Source of the DNA: Glandiceps talaboti
Taxonomy: Eukaryota > Hemichordata > Enteropneusta > Spengelidae
Length of the DNA: 64,000 nt
Direction: 5' to 3'
Assembly: GCF_964340395.1 (NCBI RefSeq)
Contig: NC_135550.1
Location: 29,234,176 to 29,298,175 of the forward strand
Part shown: in pieces, positions 37,901-63,691 of the stretch
Layout of the letters: every line of letters begins with the position of its first letter
How positions within the stretch are numbered: the stretch's first letter is position 1
The notes under the pieces: model-generated
The model's input: only the letters and a program-made list of their open reading frames with translations
Told to the model about the DNA's origin: nothing
Database searches by the model: none
Program-made: the position numbers and the translations under genes

Positions 37901-38355
37901 ATAGCCATCTTGAACTGTTTTTTATAATGAAATCTGAGTAGTATATCTATAATTATAGAACTTGAGAATCTGAGTAGTATTATAGAATTTTGATCTACCA
38001 TGCTATAGATATTATAAGTAACTAACATCTAATTCTATATAGTCCTATTCATGTATTAAGTATTCTTCTATGTATTTCACTGGTTAATTGATTGGGAGTG
38101 ATACACGACATTGTCAATATTATACTTTTATACGTTTCCTATATAACCCCAAGTGTATAATTAGTGAACGGTGTTACGTGTTTTGCATTTGACAACGGTG
38201 TCTGCGATGATGTAATGTTTTGAAACAACACTACGTTTTTCATCGCGACCGAGACGTCGTCGTAAAACTCTAAGGATTGTATGTTTTAAAGATAAAATTT
38301 AAACGTGGAATTCCATGTAATGATTGAATCAACATTGTCCGTGTATTTATCCAAA
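34932..38355. other. Spacer between genes E and F
   Basis: Contains the 5' flank of E and the most complete SINE copy (36640-36996). Otherwise it is AT-rich sequence in which I recognise nothing. The short open frames at 35174-35818 and 36369-36596 lack homology or splice support. Confidence 0.65.
36640..36996 (-). mobile_element. tRNA-derived SINE, most complete copy
   Basis: Read on the minus strand it starts with a tRNA-like head. A box-A-like TGGCTAACGTG lies at 36977-36967 and a box-B-like GGTTCGGGCCC at 36946-36936, the spacing expected of an RNA polymerase III promoter. A body of about 230 nt follows, then the dyad GCGCTTT...AAAGCGCT and an (ATT)n tail. Further copies lie at 29834-29995 and 60619-60706 (minus), and at 3651-3801 and 61398-61529 (plus). 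Confidence 0.8.
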
Positions 38356-51918
<13,563 letters not shown>

Positions 51919-52221
51919 TACTACTGAAAACTACCTATGACTGTAGCATTTTCTCATCCTCGGTTACATCATTTCTATCATCACAACATCGTTACTTGGA
52001 GTGACCTACGATGTAATGTTTTAGTGGGTGAATCCTCGTGGTAATACTCCTAGCATGATTTGCATATTCAAAGCAGCCGATCGCTAAGGGCACTTGCATA
52101 AGGTTTTTCTAGGCGAGGATATAGAAATACATAATGTATAATAGTGAAGGTATAATGCAAAGAGTACATTCAATCCTTAGTATAATCTTTTAAACAGTAT
52201 TATACATCTGAATATTCACCC

Positions 52222-52338
<117 letters not shown>

Positions 52339-52386
52339 TAAATACATATATATATGTATATATATATAAATAAATAAATACATATA

Positions 52387-52680
52387 TTGTATGTAGGTAT
52401 GTATGTATGTATGTATGTATGTATGTATGTATGTATGTATGTATGTATGTATGTATGTATGTATGTACGTACGTACGTACGTACGTACGTACGTACGTAT
52501 GTATGTATGTATGTATGTATGTATGTATGTATGTATGTATGTATGTATGTATGTATGTATGTATGTATGTATGTACGTTATACGTATGTACGTATGTATG
52601 TACGTACGTATGTATGTACGTTATACGTATGTACGTATGTATGTACGAACGTATGTATATATATGTATGTATGTAGGAAT
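52387..52680. repeat. (GTAT)/(GTAC) microsatellite
   Basis: A tetranucleotide array with a pure GTAC (self-complementary) block at about 52465-52498. Right of 52575 it is degenerate with repeated GTACGTTATAC. Confidence 0.96.
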
Positions 52681-53770
52681 GCATATGGAACTTGTAAGTC
52701 AGTCCGCATAAATAGATGTAAAATCCGACGTTTCGAATAAATATTCTTTTCCAAGGTATTATCGGCGAGATACAGACAGGTTTGGTAAACACCTGAACAT
52801 ATCTGAATTTAATGGAACAGAACGACAACCGCGTGTGATAAACGGTTATACGTGTGAAAAGTTATATTCGCACGAACCAACTGGAACCCAAAAGAACTCG
52901 CATGGAATTTAAAAAACCCCTGATTAGACTGGGAATGAATGGTCTTATTAATTCCGAGGGGTTCCAGCGTTCCGAGACGGAAAATGATTTCTTCTTCCTT
53001 TAACCTCAATACTTTCTCATCACCAGAAACCATACAAATTCCTGAAATAGACATATCTGATACACTGTGATCGCTTGTAATGAAATGCATAGATACGGGA
53101 TAATTACGATTCTTTTGTCTTGGCAGGCGGAGATGTTCCACGAAACGATCACCAAGACGACGTACATTCGAACCTATATGTAAAAAACCACATTTTTGAC
53201 ATGTAATGCAATACACTACATTAGTACTAATACAAGTAAATCTACTTGTAACAGGCACACTGTTCTGAGGGCCAAAAACATGATTAGTATTAATAATGAA
53301 ACGACATGTACCACATCGAGTACGATCGCATTGAAATGAACCAAAATTAACTTCCAATTCACGCTGTTCTGTATGGACCACCATATCTCTAAGACTGGTA
53401 TCACGACGCCAAGCTGTTAAAGGTACTTCAGGAAACAATGAATTGGTAATCCTATTGGAACGTAAGATATTAAAATGCTTGTATATAATGTTCTTAACTC
53501 TAGTGGAATAGGGATGGTATGTAAGAGCTAATATGGGACGATATCGTTGTTACTCTTCTGATCATGTGATTTGATACAAGCTTCCCTAGACAAAGATGAC
53601 ACTTTAAGTAAAGCCGCATTGGTAACCGACATAGGATAACCACGTTGATGGAAGTACGTGCAAAATTCAGCAGACCTTTCTCTGAAATGCAAATCACTAC
53701 TACAAATACGACGTAAACGAAGTAATTGTGAATTACACTTATTAGGATGTGATGAACCATACTGCAAATA
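52680..53770 (-). mobile_element. Penelope-like retroelement 3' remnant with GIY-YIG endonuclease
   Basis: On the minus strand the end of the reverse-transcriptase thumb is recognisable (SHPNKC-NSQLLRLRRICS, then FCTYFHQRGYP, LSREAC). After a one-base frameshift near 53530 it continues RPILALTYHP and then a Cys-rich GIY-YIG endonuclease domain: CDRTRCGTCRFI, NVVYCITCQKCGFLHIG, LGDRFVEHLRLP, with a stop at about 52809. The catalytic YIG is HIG here. A further PLE-like sequence (cgaaacgtcggatttta on the minus strand) lies at about 52712-52728. Inactive: truncated at the 5' side and frameshifted. Confidence 0.85.
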
Positions 53771-53822
53771 TGAATGTGAATCAGTAGGTTTAATTTAGTA
53801 TAAATAGATGTCGCTATATCAT

Positions 53823-53902
53823 ATACGTATGTACGTATGTACGTATGTATGTATGTATGTATGTATGTATGTATGTATGTATGTATGTATGTATGTATGT
53901 GT
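53823..53902. repeat. (GTAC)/(GTAT) microsatellite on the right flank of the Penelope-like remnant
   Basis: Same motif as the left-flank array at 52387-52680, so the element is bracketed by one microsatellite family. Confidence 0.95.
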
Positions 53903-54520
53903 GTGCAAGATTTGTACGACCCCCCCCCCCCACCAAAATCAGTATCTTTCCTGTCTGGAAAATTGCCACTTTGCTGATTTTACAATGAGACAGTTTCATA
54001 ACACACTTGAAATGAAAAAAACTGCCATTAACAAATTACTAATCAATTTTTATTGCAAAGGAAGGCATTAAAGACTGCAATTAAGCTTATAGCCTTCCAC
54101 TGTCCAGGAAGAATCGCTCTATTTATTTTACCTGAATTTATCTTGGATTCATCGCCGAAATTACAATATTGTTTGCGCTCATGAAATCTTGACCAGTTAA
54201 TCCATAACAGCGGAGAGGCTATCAATTGTCTATGGTTACACATTTCAAAGAAACACATGGGAGTGTGGGACAGAAGTATATGGGGAATAGTTAGTATCGA
54301 TAACAGGTGATATGATCTTTTTCTGTCTTCCTCTAGTTTATTGCAATTAAACTACATATTGTACAATGTATTGCTCCTGTACAATAATGTGTGTTCAGAC
54401 TTATGAAGAAAATATCAATCTTCAAAATCATCTCTATTTGATGGCAGTTTTTTGTCATTATAACATATTCGAACGCAATGAAAGGTCAAATTTGAAAGAT
54501 TTAGCTATAATAGAGTAGCT

Positions 54521-54535
54521 CTCTGCCTGCCTGCC

Positions 54536-54571
<36 letters not shown>

Positions 54572-54584
54572 AGTCAGTCAGTTA

Positions 54585-54648
<64 letters not shown>

Positions 54649-54740
54649 GCCTGCCTGCCTGCCTGTCTGTCTCTGTCCCTCCCTCCCTCCCTCCCTCCCT
54701 CCCTCCCTCCCTCCGTCCGTCCCTCCCTCCCTCCCTCCCT
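54521..54740. repeat. (CTGT)/(CTGC)/(CCCT) compound array
   Basis: Tetranucleotide repeat changing motif from CTGC to CTGT and, on the right, to CCCT. Confidence 0.96.
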
Positions 54741-55179
54741 TTCAGTGTATGATGACTGGTAAGTTCATTGTATTGTAATTAAGATTTTTTAGGCTGAACG
54801 ACTTTATGTAAAAATGAATTGCCATTACTTTAAGCTAAAATTTGTAAAAAGAAACACGTTGACTGATAAACGTTGAATATTTGTTTGATATATTCACTGA
54901 AATAATTGTTTCGTAAATCAATTATAAATTTTAATCCAACGCCTTCTCTATTGCGAATTAGGGACCGTTCATTATTTATGGCAGGAAGGGGGGTTGAAAT
55001 TGTTAAACTTTCCCTAACATCTGTAGATACACGTCGTTACGGGATGACATCAACCAAGTTGTTAAAGTGTCTTTGTGACTAATATAACTGAGTTATGTAT
55101 AGCTGGTAACTTCTTATTACTACCACGTAATCTAGTACGTTTGTAACTTTTAATGACACAATAATGTGTACATACGTAC

Positions 55180-55964
55180 ATCATTTTGACTATGGTCTCA
55201 GTAAACAACTGCTCATCAACATAGCTGCCATCAATATGCGATCTCGCGTGTGTTCTATCATAGGTTTGACCCTCTCGAAAGATAATGGACATTATTAAAT
55301 TATACTTGGATCTCAAGAAAACCCTATTGAATATTAATCATCGCAATTTACATGATATCCTTTTTGACAATTGATCGTAATAATATCTGAAATATCTGTG
55401 AAATCGTTGCCGGTTGTTCTTAACATGTTTCTGGTCAGATAACTTGCCGATTCCTCGGACAGTCATTTAAACCTATAAGTCGTGTACTTTGTACGCACTA
55501 TGACTCATACGTGTGCACTGGACAGAACAGAGTAAAGTTTAAAAAAACAGATTACCTGAAGTAATAAAGATATATGTCTTCACTGGCTAATTACCTGTGG
55601 GACAATCGCCAACACCCTTAAATCTGAAAACCGCGTTCAGACGTTATTTTAGCGCGTGTGCTTCCATATTCCTTGTTTTTTGTAATTGGATCATGATGAT
55701 TTCTACTTGCTGGTAAGTCAAGTGTACAATAACCACTATCTAGAACGAATCGAATTATTATCCTTGTCATGAAATGTTACCTCGAGAGTTTTTTACCGCT
55801 ATTATACTTTCCCTGGCGTAGTTAGTTTTAATAAACCTACTCACTGCTCCATAAAACCAGACATAAAATATATTGAGTCCACGTAACGAGTTGTCGATGA
55901 AATCATTAATTACCGGCGCACTTTGAGTAATTTTAATGAAATCGGCTTCCGAGAACCTGTACCG
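55180..55964 (-). other. Possible pair of unassigned coding exons
   Basis: Minus strand 55964-55845 is an open 120-nt segment with a strong pyrimidine-AG acceptor (CTTGACTTTCAG) and a GTGAGT donor, in phase 0. It encodes RYRFSEADFIKITQSAP and ends IFYVWFYGA. A second open segment, 55304-55180, can follow in phase (acceptor after ATCCAAG, GTACGT donor). It encodes FREGQTYDRTHARSH and GSYVDEQLF. I do not recognise the protein and found no start or final exon, so this may be chance. Confidence 0.2.
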
Positions 55965-56172
55965 CTGAAAGTCAAGATCAGATATACTACGCACGGTATT
56001 CAAGACGCGGTTTTATTTTACTGTCTTACATCGATTCATCTTCAGCAATAGAAATTGTTTCACGTAAAAGTTGCAAATGGTGTACATGTTATCTTATAGA
56101 TGTTACCACTATGATGAATGTTTATGATGAGAAATGAATTGAAAGAGGCTGTACTATAATATAGACTGTGAA

Positions 56173-56372
<200 letters not shown>

Positions 56373-56648
56373 ACAGTTAAATTACACACAGTACAAACAA
56401 CATACCATTACATTGTAAAATCTGATAAGAATTGAAGCGGATACGTTATAAAATTAATGACTTCTGTATCAAAAGCAAAACATTGTAATGGAAATGATTT
56501 ATACCATTCGTTTTTTTGGTTTAGGATTTTGATCGAGGTATGTAAAAACAAGATGGTCTCCCTAATGACTGAAGTTCAGAGTGTTGCTCAATATAATGTG
56601 ACATTATTTTGTCATCGATTATTCCCTTATTAGCTTTTTTTCCTGCGA

Positions 56649-56649
<1 letters not shown>

Positions 56650-56719
<70 letters not shown>
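56650..56719. repeat. (TA)n microsatellite left of the hammerhead-like segment
   Basis: Perfect dinucleotide run. Confidence 0.96.
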
Positions 56720-56722
<3 letters not shown>

Positions 56723-56760
56723 TGATGATCGCAATATGCGTGAAACTCCGAGTTACACCC
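56718..56760 (+). ncRNA. Candidate hammerhead ribozyme motif (Penelope-type)
   Basis: CTGATGA at 56722-56728 is followed by CGCA-ATA-TGCG, which can form a 4-bp stem II (56730-56740), and by GAAA at 56742-56745. A short AC/GT helix places the expected cleavage position near 56754, and TGT (56719-56721) can pair with ACA (56755-56757) as a short stem I. The core order and spacing match a hammerhead, as reported in Penelope-like elements. Stems I and III are very weak, so activity is uncertain. The right arm of the 8509-8617 palindrome is a diverged relative with CGAAGA in place of CTGATGA. Confidence 0.45.
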
Positions 56761-56845
56761 AAGAAAGAGTTCCAGTACTACCAAAACTATTACGCTCTGC
56801 CACTGCGGTATAGAGCACTGTCTTAGCAGATTGATACTCACCGAG

Positions 56846-56846
<1 letters not shown>

Positions 56847-56938
<92 letters not shown>

Positions 56939-56940
56939 TA
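56847..56940. repeat. (TA)n(CA)n microsatellite right of the hammerhead-like segment
   Basis: It begins directly after the ~40-nt sequence ending ctcaccgagtta, which precedes (TA)n at 8662 in the same way. Confidence 0.96.
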
Positions 56941-57486
56941 TATATAAACAGTTCTCTAGAATTAGTCTGATAATAGCCTACAACTTTACTACATATATTT
57001 ACAAAGCAAGTTTATAGTTGAAAACGTTTAGAGAACCTGTGAGAGAACATTACATTTAAGAGCCTTTCACTTGTCTTTGAGTCTCTTTTTCTCTTGAGAT
57101 AACAGAATACGACATTTCTCACACAATCCTGATATCTTCATTTATTTCATAGTAAATTTCCATAATACTTAAATAGGCGTAACGGTGATAAAAAAAGTGA
57201 CGTCGATTGCATACATGATGACCAACAACCCACCCTAGAGGGTTAATAAGTAAAAGCTGTCTGCACCTCGTCGACCACATGGCAACATGAAGAATCACAA
57301 TGAATTTGTCCATTTTATCTATTTACATGTATAGCTCTTCTATACTTAAAATCACTCAGTTACAAAAAAGTTAAGGTATTCCTTGTTGAAAAAAATAACA
57401 ACTGTCGTGATTTGGGGATAAACAGCCCTTTCTAAAGTCATGTGAAAGACCTTATATATTGTTTTTTTTTTATATCGTGTTCAAAG

Positions 57487-57488
57487 GC

Positions 57489-57579
<91 letters not shown>
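57487..57579. repeat. (GACA)n microsatellite
   Basis: Perfect tetranucleotide run. Confidence 0.97.
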
Positions 57580-58054
57580 GACAAAGCCATGTTCTAATTG
57601 AATGGGGTAGAAAACGTTATATCTGAATGTAAGAATTTGTCTCGGATGCGAAATTGGCTTACAATTCTTTCATAATCATATTTAGTAAACCCGATAGTAC
57701 GTTTCTGTTATGAAAGCATTGTATCCGGTTTTGGCCGGCCGGTTTTAACTTCGGATGTTCAACTACGGTGTTGTCAGGAGTGGGATAGAGACGAGAGTCA
57801 ACTTTTGAAATACGTTTAATCAGATACTTATGTAAATAAATCAGATGGTTGTGAAAGTTGGGTCAGTGAATTTAACACTCGGCCAAAAAAAGAAAGAAAG
57901 AGATTGAGAGAAGACACAATGTTGTGGAAAGTGACCACCCCTCGGCCCTCCAAGTACGGTTTCCCTGGTTTCCCTTTTGCCTTCACGAAGGTCAAGGGTC
58001 AGTCATTGTAAACATGGTAGGTCATCTCCGCATGGTGGCGCCTGTAATTTAAGT

Positions 58055-58429
58055 TCATTCCATTTTGCAATTTTCCAGTTCCTCCTCGTTACTGAGCTCA
58101 TTATTTACGTATGGATTTCTTAGATTTATGACACTTTGCAAAAGTGACCCGCCTGTATCCTTGATCGACCCGGATGTTCTTGTTGGCTCGGGGATATATG
58201 GTTCCACCACCAGGTTCAGTTCATTCATGTTGAAGATATCGCTATCGGTAAAGTCCTGGTGGAACACGGAGCTCGGAGGTTGATTGGGCTCTCGGTAAGT
58301 TTCCCAGGACAGATTTATGAAACAAATCTTCCAACGTATGTCATATAACGACTGGGCACAAAGCGAGAAGTATATATGTATGTATAATCTTGAGTTATTC
58401 TCAACACAGATCAAGTCTGGGGAAATCAT
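58055..58429 (-). other. Unassigned open frame / possible HHAT-like 5' UTR exon region
   Basis: The minus strand is open for 124 codons, ending in an acidic stretch (NNELSNEEELENCKME, then stop). The residue mix is protein-like and GC is higher than in the flanks. On the plus strand a near-perfect donor, CTCTCG followed by GTAAGT (border at 58294), could instead end a 5' non-coding exon of the HHAT-like gene. That would splice to an acceptor just before its start codon (AACTAG at about 58869-58874). I cannot choose between the two readings; I favour the promoter/5' UTR one. Confidence 0.3.
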
Positions 58430-58889
58430 ACGGTGTACACCCGGAAATAGACTACAAGGCTACGACCACTTTTAATAGCAGAACTCGATCCGGAGATGAC
58501 GTTAATAAAGTGATATTACGAAATAAATGGAGATATCTGTATGACAGAGCGTAAGCGCAAGAGACAGAGGACTGTGTTTCCCTCAGTGTATATCATATGT
58601 GCAGTATGTGGTAGTGAAGTGTAGTCCTGCTGCCAAACGGAGTACTGGACTCGATATTCTGACCATTGTCCCTAAACTATGTCTTAATGTCTAAATGACA
58701 GAAAGCTCAGATTACTGAGATGACTAGACTGAATTTAAGCCATTATTTGTACAAACTACGCAAATATAAAGCATGTAGATTATACTTCCATGTATAAAGC
58801 AAGTATAGTGTGTAAATTGGAATAATTAATTACATTCTGTGCTAATTATTTTAATACAATATTTTATCAACTAGAGAACTGCCGTCATC

Positions 58890-61800
58890 ATGAAATCACC
58901 AGAGATGGAGAACCAAGCAGGAAAACAAGGTTACATCAGTTGGCTGACAACTATAGAACTCTGTTTTTGTGGTGTTACCTGGTTTGGATCTTCAGGATAT
59001 GCTTTCTATAGAGTTTATACCGCATCCAGAGGTAAACATTTGAACCTTAGTTTTTCACTCATTTCTTTTAATGAAATGAATAGGTTAATAGTTGTGAATC
59101 GATTCTGTAAATACATTCAGATCGAGTTTCAAAGAGGCATAGTGCACTGGCAAAGGATATTTACTTCGTTTTTGTTCTTTTCCTAAGTATACTTCATCCA
59201 AATATTGGATATGTCACTTTCAAACTTAGCCAATTGTGCTTCATGTGATTGTGTTCACTTTAGTGGAAAACAGTATATACTGCATGCATATATGACATTC
59301 ATTTCATTAAAAAAGAGGCAAAATATCATTTTTGGATTTTTTTTTGTAATATTGAAAAATATGGTTTCAGTGCAGATAAACCAAGTTATTTAGTTTTTCA
59401 CTGTTTTACACACCTTGCTTGTATTCATTGAAGTATTCAACCAATGGACAAGAACTTGGTTGAAACTTGAAAGAAAGTTAGAACAACATAATACTGAGAA
59501 AAAGTCTCAAATAAATTTCTCCTTTCTATTTTTTCCTGAAGATAAATGGTTTAGTCTACATGACTATGACCTAGATGAAGGAATATCAGTACTAGGTGGG
59601 AAAAAGGTCAGTATTTGTACTTGAAATAGTACTAGGTGGGAAAAAGGTCAGTATTTGAACTTGAAATAGTACTAGGTGGGAAAAAGGTCAGTATTTGTAC
59701 TTGAAATAGTACTAGGTGGGAAAAAGGTCAGTATTTGTACTTTAAATAGTACTAGGTGGGAAAAAGGTCAGTATTTGAACTTGAATCAGTACTAGGTGGA
59801 AAAAGGGTCATTATTTGTACTTGAATCAGTACTAGGTGGGAAAAGTGTCAGTATTTGTACTTGAAATAGTACTAGGTGGGAAAAGGGTCAGTATTTGTAC
59901 TTTAAATAGTACTAGGTGGGAAAAAGGAAAAAGGGTCATTATTTGTACTTGAATCAGTACTAGGTGGGAAAAGGGTCAGTATTTGTACTTAAATCATCAA
60001 GTATTTTTAACAAAAATATCTTGGCATTATGCTGTAGTCATATGTACATTTTCATATATTCCCAGAAATATAAATATATAAGACACAGTACAATAATGCT
60101 AAACATTACACATTACCTGATAAACATTACATGATAAACATTACATGATACAGATTACATAATAAACATTACATGATACCAGGAAAGGCTTTCGTAACTG
60201 TTCCAATACATTGAGTTACAATTTACACACACATATACAACCAAAAGCACATTCATTTCTACACACAAAAGGAAATAAAGAGAAAGAGCCAAATCCTTTA
60301 CTGGTGGCCAGTAAAACTGGAAAAGTGTTTTGTATTTTCTAGTCTTTTAATATTTCCTGGTGCATTTGTAAAATTGCATCTTTTATTTCCTTTACAGGAT
60401 ATAAGTGATTTTGAATGGACATTTTGGATCAACGTTTTATTCCAACTTCCTTCAATTTGTTTGTTTGTTGGTCATATACTTCTTGGAAGACTTCTAGCCA
60501 TTTATTTCACAAAGGTGAGAGTCTTATATTACATTGCTGCTATACCTATATCCAGCTGATTGCCAATGGGGAAACAGTTGTTATTTTTGAACAGCTACTG
60601 TATTGTTAAATATTATTGTCATTGATGATGATGATGATGATGATGTTGGTTTCTTATATAGCACTTTCCCACTCCGTGCTCAAAGCGCTTTACAATTGTC
60701 ATTGTATTAAGGGCACAAATTGTTAGTTTTCAAAGTAGTACATGGAAATGAAATTAGAAAAAAAGATATCAACAATTTGTAATATGAAACAACTTTATAT
60801 TGAGAATGATACCATCTCATGTATAGAGAATCTTAACTTCCACTCTGTGTATCTCCATGTATGTGCATTTTAATGTAGAGACACAATTTTGCTTCTTTGG
60901 TGAAATTATTTGACTGTAACTTTTTCATAATGTATATTTAGTGTAGTTAAATGGAACATTTCTGGTTACTTGCAAACAGAGAAACCTGGCCAAAACTGGG
61001 ATTTTGTCTTGCTAAAGACAAAATAGATGTAGCATTGGTTTTCTGATATTGGATTTAAAAAAAAAAATTGAAACTAGCCTTACAAGGGTAAATTTGAAGG
61101 ATGAAAAGTCATAAAGTTGTGATCCACGTCAATGTTTTGTTTTGACGTGAATAAGTGCTAGACTCATTTAACATGTTGTATTATCATTAACAATCACAGA
61201 GTTTAGTTTGCAGACACCTATGATGGATTCAAGATTGTTGCATTTTCCATTAGTGCACATCAAAATAACACATTGATCTATTAGTTCACTAGGTTTTAAT
61301 AATGATGTAGGAAATGTTTCCAAAGTAATTTATCATTTGTTGTCAGTGTAGACACATTCATTATCACAGTATGCATATACAACCTGTTTCTATAGATACA
61401 GTATGCTGCCTGAGGAATTGAGGGTTTATAATGGGACATTGTGCCAATATAGGTCCATTCAGGGATCATAATTATGAAGCGCTTTGAGCTCAGACATTAT
61501 TAAACTAATGTTATTATTTCTATTATTACAGATCAATTTTATACTAAGTTAACTTTTGATGTTTTCTGTTTCAGTATCGACAGTTTGTACTCCTTGTCTA
61601 TTCCCTGACTACACTGTATCTCCTACTAGGTAGCAAGACTCTTGGCATCCTAGTTGGTAATGCCATTATCATGTACATGGTTGCATTGTTCAAAATTCCT
61701 GTTCTGTGCTGGATATTTGGCACTATGCAAGTTGTAGCTCTTAATCATAATCCTATGAAGGAATGGCAGGTGTGTAGTTTGTATTTCTGGGTATTTTATC

Positions 61801-63509
61801 ATATCATATGTATGGTCCGTATAAATACTGGTATGTGTATATTTGCTTGCGTGTATGTTAGATTGTCAACAGTCTTCTTGCATTTAGTATTATATCTTGA
61901 ATACTATTTTAAAAGAGAATTAGAACTTAGTAGTTTGTAGAACTGTATGTGTTTGTAGAACTGTAAGCTGTATACGTTTGTGTGAACATGGGGAGTGAAC
62001 TCATCCACCTGTCCCTGCCCCTGTCGTACGCATGTCGATCCAGTCAGTTCAGTATGGTACCCTCTATATGGTGTAATATTAAGTAGTCATTTTCAGAAAT
62101 ATAGAATGTAAACTGAACTGAATATTCACTGCATGTGTGAGTGAGGTTGTACCTGTGTGTGTGTGTGTGGGGGGGGGGGGGTTGTATGCATGTGTGGATG
62201 TGTGTTTGTGTATACATGTGTGTGCATGTAGGTGTGGGTGTGTGGGGGGGGGGGGCAAAATGTTAGCCTTTTAAAGTTGTTAAGATTTCTCCATTAATAA
62301 TAACTTGACATGACTTGCTCAATCAGGCTAAGGAAAAAACACCATTGGGGGCGCTGTTCACTTTCCTATATCACAATCTGGAAACCTCAGTGACCTGACT
62401 CTGTCTCAGTGCATTATTCAACACTTTGTAGTGTTACTCAGAAATCATTAGTGAAATCTTTCAATGTTTAGGATTACGCAATCATGTTACAAATTAGAAT
62501 TGTTCTTTTTATTCTCATTACAGCAACAATTGTATGAAGAACGTGATGATCAGTACTATTTAATGGTGTTTACGCTAGCTATGGCAAATCTTAGATTTTT
62601 AAGCTTTGCATTAGAATATTGTAAACTACCATCACCTGGGGAAAAAACCAATGGGATTGGTTTAGTTGACTATTTGGTGTATGCATTTTACCTGCCATTG
62701 TTCTTCTGTGGACCCGTCCTTACATTTGATAAGTTTTATAATCAGGTGAGAATTATGTCGTATGTTCAAAAATTAACATTGTGAATGTGTGTGTCATTCA
62801 AATGTTAATCTGACTACTGGTGTCCACTGTGTATTCTAGTCTAGCTTGACAAAGAGCACTCATTTATAGAAATTGTTATTTTGATTTTGATATCAAAACT
62901 TCATATTCAAGCTCAGAAAATAAATCCTGAATATAGATCAATTTTGAGCTTTGTTTCTCAATCGAGAAGAAGGGAGAGTGAGAGGGGTTGAAATAGTAAG
63001 AAATTAATGAAGGAATTGACTCAGATTTTTCTATTTTTAACAGATCAATCAGCCGACAAGGCAACTTTCTTTGTCCAAACTTCTCCACTTGATCAAGGAG
63101 ATAGTAAGACTACTGTTGTGGGTAGTTTTTATTGAGGTGTGGTTCCACTTCATGTACTTTGCAGCTCTACAAAGAAATTTTGCTCTGTTCAAGTACCTTC
63201 CTAATTGGGTTATAGGTAAGTGCTGAGTCTCAAGATTTAGTATTACCTTTGTTAAAGCGTGACTTCAACAGCTCCTTGGTTTGGGTACATTGCTTATATT
63301 GGCAGTACTTGCTGTTAGTATTGTAGTTTCAGAAGTATTGCTTGGTTTTGTGTGTTAGATGATCAGGAATTGATTCAGAGAATTAATTTTTACAGACGTG
63401 GTAAGTTTGTATGCAGAGTTAGCCCTTAGCTTATTGTGAGTTTACAGATTATGTATAGCTTATGTACTGTAGTATAGCTTGTATAGTACACACACATACG
63501 CATGCACAC

Positions 63510-63581
<72 letters not shown>

Positions 63582-63652
63582 GTGCACCCAGGCACGCACA
63601 CAGACACACAGACACAGACAGACAGACAAACAGACACACACACATACACATA

Positions 63653-63691
<39 letters not shown>

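Noticed and set aside
57119-57313. A minus-strand 64-codon frame
   Set aside because: No homology or splice context that I can recognise; its length is expected by chance.
61671-61940. An 89-codon plus-strand frame starting MYMVALFK
   Set aside because: It is the HHAT-like exon 4 read past its donor at 61769; the true frame splices to 62524.
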